A DNA stretch of 64,000 nt from Holosporaceae bacterium (lineage in GTDB: Bacteria; Pseudomonadota; Alphaproteobacteria; UBA3830): positions 124,001-188,000 of the forward strand of contig JAISYI010000022.1 of the NCBI GenBank assembly GCA_031269995.1, read 5' to 3'. The notes below the pieces were generated by a model. The model saw only the letters and a list, made by a program, of their open reading frames with translations. It was not told where the DNA came from and did not search any database. This document shows, piece by piece, positions 44,214 to 53,480 of the stretch (position 1 is the stretch's first letter; each line of letters opens with the position of its first letter). The translations under genes were made by a program, and so were the position numbers.

Positions 44214-45964
44214 GGATAGTCGGACGACCTGGTGAGAACGTCGTTGGGAAGATAATCTCCGGATTGGAGAAGTTGGAGTATCGCGGCTATGATTCCGCCG
44301 GCCTGGCTGTGGTCCACGATGGATATATCGACGTGCTGCGCGCAGTAGGAAAGCTGCAGAATCTGAAAACTAAACAGGAAGGGAGTAAAATCTATGGCAA
44401 CATAGGTATAGGACATACCCGCTGGGCTACCCATGGGAAACCAACAGAAAACAATGCCCATCCGATCAGATCGGGAAGTGTGGCAGTGGTTCATAACGGA
44501 ATCGTAGAGAATTACAAAGGATTGCGATTCGATCTTCAAAAAGACGGATATGTCTTTGAAACCGATACAGATACGGAGGTTATTGCGCATCTATTACAAC
44601 GAAAGATAGCGCAGGGATGTTCGCCTCGTGACGCGTTGCGAAGCGTTCAGGAAATAATAGAGGGAAGCTATGCCCTCGCGGCCATATTTATGACCTTCCC
44701 AGATACAATGGTGGCTGCTAGATATAGAAGCCCTCTTGTCATTGGATTCGGAGAGGATATTTGCGTTGGATCCGACATTGGAGCTATAGCTTCGATCGCA
44801 TGTAGCGAAGTAGCATATCTAGAAGATGGCGAATGCGCAGAAATCATAGGTAATGAAGTCTCATTTTTCGACGCTAGTTTTCAACCAATAAGTCCAAAGC
44901 GGCAGAAAATATCGCCAGGCTTTGTCTCCACTGGGAAAGGAGAATATGCTCATCATATGCTTAAGGAGATAATGGAGCAGCCTAGTGCCATCAGAAGAAC
45001 TATTCTCTCAAACAAACCAGACGGCAGAATGTTCGATGGAGTCTCGCGTATCTTAATTGTCGCTTGCGGAACATCTTATTATGCCAGCATGGTGGCAAAG
45101 TATTGGTTTGAGAAATTTCTGAAAATTCCGACCGACGTAGAGATAGCATCCGAATATCGCTATAGGTCCCCATTCATAGAAGAAAACGTTCTAGCCATTG
45201 CCGTTACGCAATCGGGAGAAACAATCGATACTCTAGAGGCTATGGAGTACATCCGCAAGAACAGTAACTCGCGGGTAGCCGCCATCGCCAACGTGCGCAA
45301 CAGTGCGATTTCGAGAATTGCGGATTTCGTCTTCTATACCGAGGCTGGACCGGAGGTAGGGGTTGCCTCCACGAAGGCGTTCACTGCTCAGCTGACAATA
45401 TTGGCAAGTATGGCTTTTAGCAGACATGAGTTCTTAATCAATAAGCTGCGGAATCTGCCATCGATATGCGAAGAGATTCTTGATTTGCAGTATCTTGTAA
45501 AGGATCTAGCTGAAAAAATATGCTTCGCCGATAGCGCAATATATCTTGGCAGGGGATCTCTGTATCCCATAGCACTAGAGGGAGCGTTGAAATTAAAGGA
45601 GATTTCCTATATCCACGCGGAGGGTTTTGCCGCTGGCGAAATGAAGCATGGTCCAATTGCTCTGATAGACGATGATATGCCGGTTATATGCCTATGTCCC
45701 AGCGGAGAATTGTTCGATAAGACCGCATCCAATATTCAAGTGGCTCTGGCCAGGGGGAAAAATGTTGTTATTTTCACAGATCCATATGGAAGAAAACATC
45801 TGCCTCAGGAAGTGACGAAAATCATTCTTCCCGAAATTATCGAAGAATTTGCGCCGATTTTGTATGTTATTCCATTGCAATTACTGGCCTATTATGTCGC
45901 ACTTCTACGCGGCACAGACGTGGATAAACCGAGAAATTTGGCAAAATCCGTAACTGTGGAGTAA
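44198..45964 (+). CDS. glmS: Glutamine--fructose-6-phosphate aminotransferase
   Basis: Makes glucosamine-6-phosphate from fructose-6-phosphate and glutamine. The nucleophilic Cys2 is in MCGIVGIVG; the glutaminase domain has GHTRWATHGKP. Two SIS domains follow (VACGTSYYAS, then AIAVTQSGETIDT and YLGRGSLYPIALEGALKLKEIS), and the chain ends in KSVTVE, as in most GlmS proteins. It has 588 residues, slightly short. It sits in the forward run glmU-glmS-kdsD-lptCA-lptB, which collects early steps of envelope sugar and LPS biogenesis. Confidence 0.97.
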   Translation: MCGIVGIVGRPGENVVGKIISGLEKLEYRGYDSAGLAVVHDGYIDVLRAVGKLQNLKTKQEGSKIYGNIGIGHTRWATHGKPTENNAHPIRSGSVAVVHNGIVENYKGLRFDLQKDGYVFETDTDTEVIAHLLQRKIAQGCSPRDALRSVQEIIEGSYALAAIFMTFPDTMVAARYRSPLVIGFGEDICVGSDIGAIASIACSEVAYLEDGECAEIIGNEVSFFDASFQPISPKRQKISPGFVSTGKGEYAHHMLKEIMEQPSAIRRTILSNKPDGRMFDGVSRILIVACGTSYYASMVAKYWFEKFLKIPTDVEIASEYRYRSPFIEENVLAIAVTQSGETIDTLEAMEYIRKNSNSRVAAIANVRNSAISRIADFVFYTEAGPEVGVASTKAFTAQLTILASMAFSRHEFLINKLRNLPSICEEILDLQYLVKDLAEKICFADSAIYLGRGSLYPIALEGALKLKEISYIHAEGFAAGEMKHGPIALIDDDMPVICLCPSGELFDKTASNIQVALARGKNVVIFTDPYGRKHLPQEVTKIILPEIIEEFAPILYVIPLQLLAYYVALLRGTDVDKPRNLAKSVTVE

Positions 45965-45973
45965 CAAAATAGA

Positions 45974-46933
45974 ATGCAGAAACAATCTGCTGAATTCGAT
46001 TACGCAAAATCTGTCTTAAAAGAAGAAATCGCAGGCCTAGAGGCCATGCTGAATGCACTGGATGACAGCATTGTCGTCGCTGTCAATCTGCTCTATAGGA
46101 AAAAGGGACACGTGATCGTGTCTGGTATGGGTAAGCCTGGCCATATTGGGAGAAAAATCTCTGCCACTTTAGCCTCCACCGGAACACCGTCATTTTTTCT
46201 GCACCCTGGAGAAGCAAGCCATGGAGATCTGGGAGAAATTTCCGCAGAGGATGTTCTGCTAGTGCTATCTCTGTCAGGCAATACGCAGGAGCTAATCCCA
46301 ATGCTTTCCTACGCGAATCGTTTTGGGGTGGATGTTATAGCGATAACCGCTGATCCGCAAAGCGTTCTGGCAAAATCATCCACCGCTTGCATAGCGATGC
46401 CGAATGTAAGGGAAGCCTGTCCTTATAATCTCGCTCCGACCACCACCACCACCATGATGTTAGCCCTAGGGGACGTAATCGCCCTGAGTCTGCTAAGGAA
46501 AAAGGAATTCAATCGGGAAGACTTTAAAAAATTGCATCCCGGAGGGGCCTTAGGAAAGCGTCTACTAACAGTCGAAGACCTGATGCATGCAGATGTTCCA
46601 CTCGTTCACGAAAACGATCTTATGAAACATGTTCTCATAGAAATGACTCAAAAACCGTTTGGATGCGCCTGCGTTGTAAATAGCTCGAACGAAATCGTAG
46701 GAATCATTACTGACGGCGACCTTAGAAGAGGAATCTGCCCTAATTTTCTGGAGATGCGGGCTCAAGAAGTAATGAGTCGAAATCCAAAGGTCGTTTCGCC
46801 AACGATGTTTGCTCAGGAGGCTATTAAGCTGATGAACGAGTATAAAATTACTAGCCTTTTTGTCATGGCGAAAAACGATATTCCCTGCGGAATCATACAT
46901 GTTCATGACTGTCTAAGAGCAGGTCTTGCGTAG
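45974..46933 (+). CDS. kdsD: Arabinose-5-phosphate isomerase
   Basis: Interconverts ribulose-5-P and arabinose-5-P, the first step to the Kdo residue of LPS. The 319 residues have an N-terminal SIS domain (VIVSGMGKPGHIGRKI, HPGEASHGDLG, VLSLSGNTQEL) and two C-terminal CBS domains (VVNSSNEIVGIITDGDLRRG and the final pair). The LHPGGALGKRLL link between them is a hallmark. It is followed with an 8-base overlap by the lptC-lptA fusion, matching the usual kdsD-lptC-lptA-lptB order. Confidence 0.95.
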   Translation: MQKQSAEFDYAKSVLKEEIAGLEAMLNALDDSIVVAVNLLYRKKGHVIVSGMGKPGHIGRKISATLASTGTPSFFLHPGEASHGDLGEISAEDVLLVLSLSGNTQELIPMLSYANRFGVDVIAITADPQSVLAKSSTACIAMPNVREACPYNLAPTTTTTMMLALGDVIALSLLRKKEFNREDFKKLHPGGALGKRLLTVEDLMHADVPLVHENDLMKHVLIEMTQKPFGCACVVNSSNEIVGIITDGDLRRGICPNFLEMRAQEVMSRNPKVVSPTMFAQEAIKLMNEYKITSLFVMAKNDIPCGIIHVHDCLRAGLA

Positions 46934-47957
46934 AAGAGTTAAAATTCAATTATTATCGTTTTTTTTCATATTAATTTCAGTGGCTTTTCTAGTCATTTTA
47001 GGGATTTTCGCGTTCAAGGTAAAAAAAACAACCCTCAGAGAAAATCTGTTGCGCCTAGGAAGCAATTTTCTGTCGGGAGTGACCTTCAAAACTCTCGATA
47101 GCAGAGGTAACGAGATCGTCATAAAGTCAGATGAAATCTGCGCAGATCAAAAAGACAGATATACCCTGAAAAATACGGCCTCCTCCTTCGTATTACCGAA
47201 TGGAGAGTCGTTGTTGATTTCTGCGAATACTGCAAAGATTCATACGGACGAAACGACATGCGAATTTATTGGGAATGTATCGCTATCGACCAAATCCGGT
47301 TTGAGAATAAAGACGGAACATTTACTTGTTGATCGCAATAAAAAAACAGCCAGCGGAAAGACTAAGATATCGATTTCTCAGCAAAATATCATCGCAGCCG
47401 GAGAAGAATACGTTCTAGATATGAACAGCAATACGTTTATCCTGATCAATAGAGCCCAATGTTCATTGGGATCTGATATCATTAGCGCGGACAAATTGAT
47501 TATTCGCTTCCATAATGGTCAAAGTAAAAGTGTAAAAAGCATGGATGCCATCGGAAATGCAGTCTACATAACGAAAGGATGCTCCTTGATGGCCAGAAAT
47601 GATATCAAATACTTTGAAGGAGGCGCAGTTGAGGCGCGAGGAGCGGTGGTTCTTCGCTATCGAAAAGGGCAGGAATCATACGACATTCAATCCGATTTTA
47701 TGCGCGCTAAAATAAAGGATAGTAGCGCGAAGGATGTGGAGGCGATCGGTTCCTTGGTATTAAAAACAAAGGAAGCAGTTATCCGAGCAGATAGAGGAAT
47801 GCTAAACGGCGATAGTGTCCAGATTTTCGGCAACGTTGCAATTTCTGGAGAACATGGAAATATTTTTGGTAATATGGCATCGCTGAATATCAGAACAGGC
47901 GAGGTCTTTGTTAATCAATCCAGCGGTATTATCGCTGACAGGATGGTCAAAAGATGA
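46926..47957 (+). CDS. LptC-LptA fusion protein (LPS transport bridge)
   Basis: 343 residues from the TTG at 46926, overlapping kdsD by 8 bases. An N-terminal membrane anchor (about residues 8-30, LLSFFFILISVAFLVILGIF) is followed by an LptC-like beta-jellyroll (about 40-175). Then comes an OstA/LptA-like region (about 176-340) with repeated A-x-G-N-V units such as SMDAIGNAVYITKG and QIFGNVAISG. No second signal peptide or stop separates the two parts. Separate LptC and LptA proteins are about 200 and 180 residues, so the length and the position between kdsD and lptB fit a fusion. It would span from the inner membrane toward LptD. Confidence 0.78.
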   Translation: MRRRVKIQLLSFFFILISVAFLVILGIFAFKVKKTTLRENLLRLGSNFLSGVTFKTLDSRGNEIVIKSDEICADQKDRYTLKNTASSFVLPNGESLLISANTAKIHTDETTCEFIGNVSLSTKSGLRIKTEHLLVDRNKKTASGKTKISISQQNIIAAGEEYVLDMNSNTFILINRAQCSLGSDIISADKLIIRFHNGQSKSVKSMDAIGNAVYITKGCSLMARNDIKYFEGGAVEARGAVVLRYRKGQESYDIQSDFMRAKIKDSSAKDVEAIGSLVLKTKEAVIRADRGMLNGDSVQIFGNVAISGEHGNIFGNMASLNIRTGEVFVNQSSGIIADRMVKR

Positions 47958-48706
47958 AAAACAGTATTGTGTGTACAAATCTAAAGAAAACTGTAGATAG
48001 GTACCCGATTCTGAAGAATGTGAGTTTTAGAGCGGCCAGAGGTGAAGTCACTGCGCTGCTTGGTCCAAACGGGGCCGGTAAAACTACTGCCTTTTCCATA
48101 CTCTGCGGATTGATAAAACCAGATACGGGGCACATATTCCTAGACAACAGAGAAATTACTGAGCTTCCGATGTACAAAAGGGCGCGGCTGGGACTCGGAT
48201 ATTTGCCGCAGGAACCATCGATTTTTCGCGGGCTGACTGTAGAGGAGAATATCTATGCAGTTTTGGAAATGCGAAAAGAAGGTAGGAAGCAGAAATTTTT
48301 TGTTCTCGAAAGGCTTCTGGAAGACTTATCGCTGGTCAATGTGCGCGATCTGCCAGCGGTGAGCATTTCCGGAGGGGAACGCCGCAAATTAGAAATCGCC
48401 AGGGCACTTGCGACAAACCCTAGCTTTATTTTGATGGACGAACCACTTGCTGGTATAGATCCGTTGGCGATTGAAGACATGAAAAGAATGATTTGTAGCC
48501 TCAAGAATAGAGGCATTGGAATCGTGATTACAGACCATAACGTCCGCGACGCTATTCCTCTTGCGGATCGTGTCTACATACTATCCGAAGGAAGCATTCT
48601 GACCGAAGGAACGCCAGAAGAAATAATAAGTAGCGATATTGCTCGTAGAATTTACCTTGGGGAAAGTTTTTCCTCTTATAACTCCCTATATGAAAAAGGA
48701 ACCTAA
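47954..48706 (+). CDS. lptB: LPS export ABC ATPase LptB
   Basis: Energises LPS extraction with LptF and LptG (encoded at 27.4-29.6 kb). The 250 residues contain Walker A GPNGAGKTT, the Q-loop GYLPQEPSIFRGLTVEEN, the signature SISGGERRKLEIARAL, Walker B FILMDEPLAGIDP and the H-loop TDHNV. The IF-R-GLTVEEN segment is specific to LptB. ATGA overlap with the preceding fusion gene. The 3' end overlaps the sigma-54-like gene by 17 bases. Confidence 0.95.
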   Translation: MKNSIVCTNLKKTVDRYPILKNVSFRAARGEVTALLGPNGAGKTTAFSILCGLIKPDTGHIFLDNREITELPMYKRARLGLGYLPQEPSIFRGLTVEENIYAVLEMRKEGRKQKFFVLERLLEDLSLVNVRDLPAVSISGGERRKLEIARALATNPSFILMDEPLAGIDPLAIEDMKRMICSLKNRGIGIVITDHNVRDAIPLADRVYILSEGSILTEGTPEEIISSDIARRIYLGESFSSYNSLYEKGT

Positions 48707-49409
48707 TCATTTATTATCCATCAGTTCACCTCAACTTTTGACAAAGTTGCCGCTGTATTCTCAACGGATATTGGCAATGAGCAACCCAGTGCTTACTAAG
48801 CATATATGGAGAAAATTTGTGGAGAATCCGTTTATAATTGTCAAGAATAGTAACTGTATGAACACGGATGCCCTGGGAACTGTTCTATATAAAAATGTCG
48901 ACCTGGCAATCGAAGAAGGAATTATCGGAGAATTCAACACATCTATGGCCGAGGAAACCTCTCCAGAGATCAGCTTTGACAAAGAATTATATGCTGAATC
49001 CATACGAAGATGTCGCTCCACGTCTGACATATCGTATGTGGAGGGCAAAGCCTCAGAAGCCGGATTACTTGTGAGAGCAGCAAATTTCCGCCGCGTAATG
49101 TTGCTGAAAATCGTAAACGAGATCGCCTATCGCCAGCGTGATTTTCTTTCTGGAAAAAACAGATATTTAACGCCGATTAGCATTCAGTGTATCGCCAATA
49201 CTCTTCTAATGAAGACTAGAACAATTTCAAAAGCCATATCCAACAAGCTTGTTTCTACTCCGCGTGGAATATTCGAACTAAAATCGCTATTATCAAAAAA
49301 GACTGGACTCCGTGAAATATCGAGGTCAAAACTCCGGAATATAATGGGTAGCATATCTTTACGTAATGCTCTTTACATAGATACCGTATTCTGTTCAAAT
49401 TCAGCTTAG
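48690..49409 (+). CDS. rpoN: Shortened sigma-54 (RpoN)-like protein, probably degenerate
   Basis: The 239-residue frame from the ATG at 48690 resembles RpoN, normally 450-500 residues. Residues about 13-49 recall region I (SPQLLTKLPLYSQ, FVENPFI; compare the TPQLQQAI and ENP motifs). Residues about 130-200 recall the core-binding/HTH part: RVMLLKIVNEIAYRQRDFL, LTPISIQCIANTLLMKTRTI and STPRGIFELKSL. The region between them is much shorter than usual, and the C-terminal RpoN box (ARRTVAKYR) is absent. The position behind lptB matches rpoN in other proteobacteria. It is either a decaying gene or a minimal protein that binds RNA polymerase without recognising promoters. Confidence 0.68.
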   Translation: MKKEPNHLLSISSPQLLTKLPLYSQRILAMSNPVLTKHIWRKFVENPFIIVKNSNCMNTDALGTVLYKNVDLAIEEGIIGEFNTSMAEETSPEISFDKELYAESIRRCRSTSDISYVEGKASEAGLLVRAANFRRVMLLKIVNEIAYRQRDFLSGKNRYLTPISIQCIANTLLMKTRTISKAISNKLVSTPRGIFELKSLLSKKTGLREISRSKLRNIMGSISLRNALYIDTVFCSNSA

Positions 49410-49460
49410 TAGGCTCTTTTAGAGAGACTGGATGACAAGCTGCCTTGGGAATATAAAATC

Positions 49461-50756
49461 ATGAATGCGGCGAAAAAAGAATACGATGAAAAGGCACGAA
49501 TGAGGAGAGTAATTATCTCCTGCGTCGCAGGCAGTGCGCTAGAGTGGTATGATTTCGCAGTATATGGTTTTTTCGCAACGATAATTGGCCGTCTGTTTTT
49601 CCCTCCCGGAGATTCATTTCAGCAGATTATTGCTTCATTTGGCGCTTTTGCATCCGGCTTGATAGCTCGTCCAGTCGGGGCAGTTCTCTTTGGATATATT
49701 GGTGACAAATTTGGTCGTAAGACAGCACTGCTCATCTCTATCTATATGATGGCAATCCCCACGGCTCTCATGGGACTTCTTCCCACATACAACATAATGG
49801 GATATTGGGCAGGTATCTTACTGATCAGCATACGGATACTACAAGGATTAGCCCTTGGAGGAGGATTCACTGGCACAATCGTGTTTTTATATGAGCACTC
49901 CGAAGAGAAAAAGAAGGCCACCTATTCTGCCTGGGCCCCGTTCAGTCTCGTTACAGGTTTTATTCTTGGTGCATTTATAGCAACCTCTGTGGACGCGCTG
50001 CTTGCGCAGGAGCAGGTGGAAATGTTCGGCTGGAGAATTCCGTTTATCCTTAGTTTTTTTGGAATCTTCATTGGCAAATATGTCAAAAAAAAGCTAGAAG
50101 ATCCCAAGGAATTCCTAAATCAGCAGAGAAAGGATCAGAAATCAAAGAAGCCTCCCCAAGGGCTTTGGAGCAACTTGTTTCGCAATCATTGGAAAGGGGT
50201 GATACTCGTTATAATCACCGACACGTTGACTGCTTGCGGGTATTTTCTTATATCGATATTTTTCACGACTTACTTCGAGAATATTTTGCATCTGGAGAGA
50301 AATAAAACACTGCTTATTCAATCAATTAACATGATTCTATTTGCCTGTTTCATCCTACTAGGAGGATGGCTAGCGGATCGGCTTGGGAAACGTCGCCAGA
50401 TGCTTTGGGCGACGGTGACCCTTGCAGTTTTAGCCTATCCGATTTTTCTTTTTATGGAAGATGGAGTTCCTGCCCGCGTTTTTCTAGGAGAGTTGGCAGT
50501 AATCTTCCTCTTTTCGATATATTATGGGCCAATTCCCGCTGCCATTTGCTCTATGCTTCCGACAAAAGTACGTTTGGCAGGCGTATCAATAGCGCACAAC
50601 TTTGCAATGGCGGCGTTTGGCGCCTATGCGCCAACGCTGGCCACCTATCTGATAAAATGGTCTGGGAATACAGCTATTCCTGCTGTACTATTTGTCCTAG
50701 CGGCAGGAACAACGGCACTGGCGCTGTGGCAATGGGAAGAAGGGAGGGAATACTAG
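49461..50756 (+). CDS. ProP-like MFS transporter (MHS family)
   Basis: Major facilitator of the metabolite:H+ symporter family, 431 residues and 12 membrane segments. Family motifs are ALEWYDFAVYGFFATIIG near the N-terminus, RPVGAVLFGYIGDKFGRKTAL (in parts: ARPVGAVLFG, GDKFGRK), and RILQGLALGGGFTGTIVFL. Related Rickettsiales transporters are annotated as ProP, with proline, betaine or other host metabolites as possible substrates; the substrate cannot be read from sequence. It lies 51 bases after the sigma-54 remnant and ends 44 bases before tRNA-Ser. Confidence 0.85.
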   Translation: MNAAKKEYDEKARMRRVIISCVAGSALEWYDFAVYGFFATIIGRLFFPPGDSFQQIIASFGAFASGLIARPVGAVLFGYIGDKFGRKTALLISIYMMAIPTALMGLLPTYNIMGYWAGILLISIRILQGLALGGGFTGTIVFLYEHSEEKKKATYSAWAPFSLVTGFILGAFIATSVDALLAQEQVEMFGWRIPFILSFFGIFIGKYVKKKLEDPKEFLNQQRKDQKSKKPPQGLWSNLFRNHWKGVILVIITDTLTACGYFLISIFFTTYFENILHLERNKTLLIQSINMILFACFILLGGWLADRLGKRRQMLWATVTLAVLAYPIFLFMEDGVPARVFLGELAVIFLFSIYYGPIPAAICSMLPTKVRLAGVSIAHNFAMAAFGAYAPTLATYLIKWSGNTAIPAVLFVLAAGTTALALWQWEEGREY

Positions 50757-50800
50757 ACTGTTAGAAGATCATCCCGAAACCTATTGAATTCGTCATTGAG

Positions 50801-50886
50801 GGACAGATGGCCGAGCGGTTGATGGCACCGGTCTTGAAAACCGGCAAGGGTGTTCCCCTTCGCGAGTTCGAATCTCGCTCTGTCCG
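50801..50886 (+). tRNA. tRNA-Ser (anticodon TGA)
   Basis: An 86-base cloverleaf is visible: acceptor GGACAGA (50801-50807) pairs with TCTGTCC (50879-50885), and G is the discriminator base. The anticodon stem ACCGG/CCGGT encloses CTTGAAA, giving anticodon TGA at 50835-50837. A long variable arm (GGGTGTTCCCC) marks it as a serine-type tRNA. The T arm GCGAGTTCGAATCTCGC is perfect. CCA is not encoded. Confidence 0.95.
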
Positions 50887-50922
50887 AACCAAGGAATATA
50901 GAAAAAGAAGATCAAGCAGCGT

Positions 50923-51606
50923 TTAGGATATGATCCGGAGGAATTCATCTATTCTTAGGCTAGCGCCGCCGATAAGGAGGCCATCAACGTTTGTACAGGC
51001 CAGGATATCTGAAGCATTTGTAGCATTAACGGACCCTCCGTAGAGTAGAGGAGAGCCATCGCCAACAAGATTCTTCAGAACAGCAAAAATATCTTCGATT
51101 TCTTTATGGTTAAGAACTAGACCGGTACCGATACTCCATACAGGTTCATAGGCAAAGATGGTACCTTGAGATGGAATATGAGCCTTCAAAAAGAGACGCA
51201 GCTGCTCTTGCATTACTTCCGTCCAGCGCTCTCTATCCTCCAATTTTTCTCCAATGCATACAATCGGAATCAGCCTGTTTGCCTGCGCAGCATCCCATTT
51301 CCTAAAAATTAACTCATTGCTTTCGCCGAAAATGGATCGCCTCTCAGAATGTCCAAGTATGACGTAGTCGCACCCAGCTTCCTTTAGCAATCGCGGACTG
51401 TTTTCTCCGGTAAATGCCCCACTCTCTTCGCAGAAGCAATTTTGTGCACCAAGATGATATCGAAAATTTACAAAGCGTGAGATGAGAATCGCCGGCGGAC
51501 AAATGACTATTGTATGCGGAGATTTCGCAGCATTAATTTCCACTATAAATCTATCTGCAAGATCGAAGTCTCCGTTCATCTTCCAATTTGCTACGATTAT
51601 TTTCAT
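50923..51606 (-). CDS. tpiA: Triosephosphate isomerase
   Basis: Interconverts dihydroxyacetone phosphate and glyceraldehyde-3-phosphate. The 227 residues carry the active-site Lys9 (NWKMN), His86 (ILGHSERR) and Glu155 (AYEPVWSIGTG), with the phosphate-binding LYGGSVNATN near the end. AAGGAG precedes the ATG. The protein is short compared with the usual 250 residues. It is divergent from ppiD, a conserved alphaproteobacterial arrangement. Confidence 0.96.
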   Translation of the reverse strand: MKIIVANWKMNGDFDLADRFIVEINAAKSPHTIVICPPAILISRFVNFRYHLGAQNCFCEESGAFTGENSPRLLKEAGCDYVILGHSERRSIFGESNELIFRKWDAAQANRLIPIVCIGEKLEDRERWTEVMQEQLRLFLKAHIPSQGTIFAYEPVWSIGTGLVLNHKEIEDIFAVLKNLVGDGSPLLYGGSVNATNASDILACTNVDGLLIGGASLRIDEFLRIIS

Positions 51607-51689
51607 AAAAACTCCTTGGTGCGGGTTGTTCTCAAAGAGAAGTGTAATAATATAATTACAAAATATCTTGCTTACTGGAAAGGGGATTT

Positions 51690-53402
51690 ATGCTGCGATT
51701 CATCAGAAAGCATTCGAAGTCGATGGTCGTTAAGGCGTTTTTGATCATTCTGGCTTTAACTTTTATGTTGTTTTTCGGAATCTCCGACGTCGTTCGGCGT
51801 ATCGCCGGAAAGGACTACGTGGTGAAAATCGGCAATGTAAAAATCGGACCAATGGAGTTTAAAGCGGAAAAAGCTCGCCGGATCGGGATGCTGCATAGTC
51901 AAATGATGGACGTGGACGAAAGTAAACTGACTGTAAGCATTCTGCATCAGTTAATCTGGGAAAACTTGGTGGATCAGGCATCTAAGAAGTATGGGATAGT
52001 TGTCTCCGACGAAACCATGAAAAAATATATCGGCGGAATGGAAGTTTTCCGCGACAAGGAAGGGAGATTTAATGCCAATTTGCTGAGAGGTTTTTTACGA
52101 AGGCTTCAGGTTCCAGAAACAATGTTCCTCGAGTCTTCGAAAAGAAGCGTAGTGGACGCAATTATAAAATATCCTCTCACATTTATATCAACAGCTACCT
52201 GCATGGATTATTATGTGCGAGCGTTCCGAGAGAAGAGGCAGCTGGCAATCGTTGAATTGATTCCAGATAGGTTTAAGGTTCTTGATGTCCCGAATCCTGG
52301 AATCCTGAAAGGGTTTTATTCGGAAAATCCAGAGCTATTCATGATAGATGAGGCGAGGACCTTTCAAATACTGACTTTGCAGGAATCGGACATAGGGAAG
52401 ACAGTCAAAGTTGAGGAGGAAGAGGTAAGAGACGCCTACGAACACTCTTCAGAGAGAGAGGAAAGATCGTATGAAGAGATGAGAAATGAGTTGGGAGAAG
52501 GGCTTCGCCAAGAAAGGATACAGAGTGAAGTAAACGAAAAGACAAGGAAGATAGAAGATGCCCTAATGGCCGGGGATAACGTGGAGGATGTTGCCCAGAA
52601 AAATGGTCTGCATGTTATCAAAGTAGAGAGTGTTTCGTTAGCAAACAGGGATCAGAAAGGAACCGAGGCTCTGAAGCAGCCGTATAAAAACAGTGTTCTC
52701 GCGGTAGCATTTTCCCTTGAAGAGGGAACGGATAGTTCCTTTTCAGAGGATATTGATGAGAAAGGGAATAAAATATATTGGGCAGTACACCTAGAGAAGA
52801 TTCATCCTCGGCATCTGGGAGATTATGATGACATGGAAGCCCAGGTGTTAAAAGAGTGGCTGAAAAAAGAACGCCGTGAGGAAGCGCTAAAAAAGGCAGG
52901 ACATATTGTAGACAAAGTGAAGTCAGGAGAAAGACTAGAGAAAGTAGCAAAACAAAACAAAGAAAAAGTAATTGTTACCCAGTGGTTTGATAGGGATGGG
53001 AAGCTCGAGGAAAAGAAAGACGAAAAAACATCCGCACAGAAAGCAGCAGGTAAAGAGAAAAACACGAATCCAGAAAATACAGTAGTGTTACCGCAGTCCT
53101 ATCAGCGGGTAGTACAGGAAGTAATCGAAGACGTTTTTTCCCAGGAAGAATTCTCTGCAGGAATAAAAGAGAGCTCAGGGTCAGTTTACGTATATCAAAT
53201 TCTGGAGGTATCCCATCCGAAGGAAATCGATAAAGAAGAAGGAAAAAAGTTTGCACAAGAACTCAAGAGTAGCATTATAACGGATATGTTCCAGCAGCTA
53301 GTGTCATATTTATCAAAGATCTACGAGATAAAAATCAACTACGATATGCTGAAGGAAATTAACGAGAATGTAGATTCGGAGTCATTTAAAGAAATGTTCT
53401 GA
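51690..53402 (+). CDS. ppiD: PpiD-like membrane-anchored periplasmic chaperone
   Basis: Single-pass inner-membrane protein of 570 residues with a large periplasmic part. The N-terminus (MLRFIRKHSKSMVVKAFLIILALTFMLFFG, residues 1-30) is the standard PpiD anchor. A SurA-like N-domain follows (VKIGNVKIGPMEFKAEKARR), then a long Glu/Lys-rich region with a weak rotamase-like segment around residues 300-400. A charged, low-complexity stretch lies near 430-460. PPIase motifs are not clear, so a chaperone role is more likely than isomerase activity. It is divergent from tpiA with an 83-base gap. Confidence 0.82.
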   Translation: MLRFIRKHSKSMVVKAFLIILALTFMLFFGISDVVRRIAGKDYVVKIGNVKIGPMEFKAEKARRIGMLHSQMMDVDESKLTVSILHQLIWENLVDQASKKYGIVVSDETMKKYIGGMEVFRDKEGRFNANLLRGFLRRLQVPETMFLESSKRSVVDAIIKYPLTFISTATCMDYYVRAFREKRQLAIVELIPDRFKVLDVPNPGILKGFYSENPELFMIDEARTFQILTLQESDIGKTVKVEEEEVRDAYEHSSEREERSYEEMRNELGEGLRQERIQSEVNEKTRKIEDALMAGDNVEDVAQKNGLHVIKVESVSLANRDQKGTEALKQPYKNSVLAVAFSLEEGTDSSFSEDIDEKGNKIYWAVHLEKIHPRHLGDYDDMEAQVLKEWLKKERREEALKKAGHIVDKVKSGERLEKVAKQNKEKVIVTQWFDRDGKLEEKKDEKTSAQKAAGKEKNTNPENTVVLPQSYQRVVQEVIEDVFSQEEFSAGIKESSGSVYVYQILEVSHPKEIDKEEGKKFAQELKSSIITDMFQQLVSYLSKIYEIKINYDMLKEINENVDSESFKEMF

Positions 53403-53480
53403 GCAAGTAGGGAAGGATAGGATTAGAGCAGAGCGTGAAGAAAGAGAAAGAAGGGGAGTGTTTAGTAGAGCGGAGATAAG

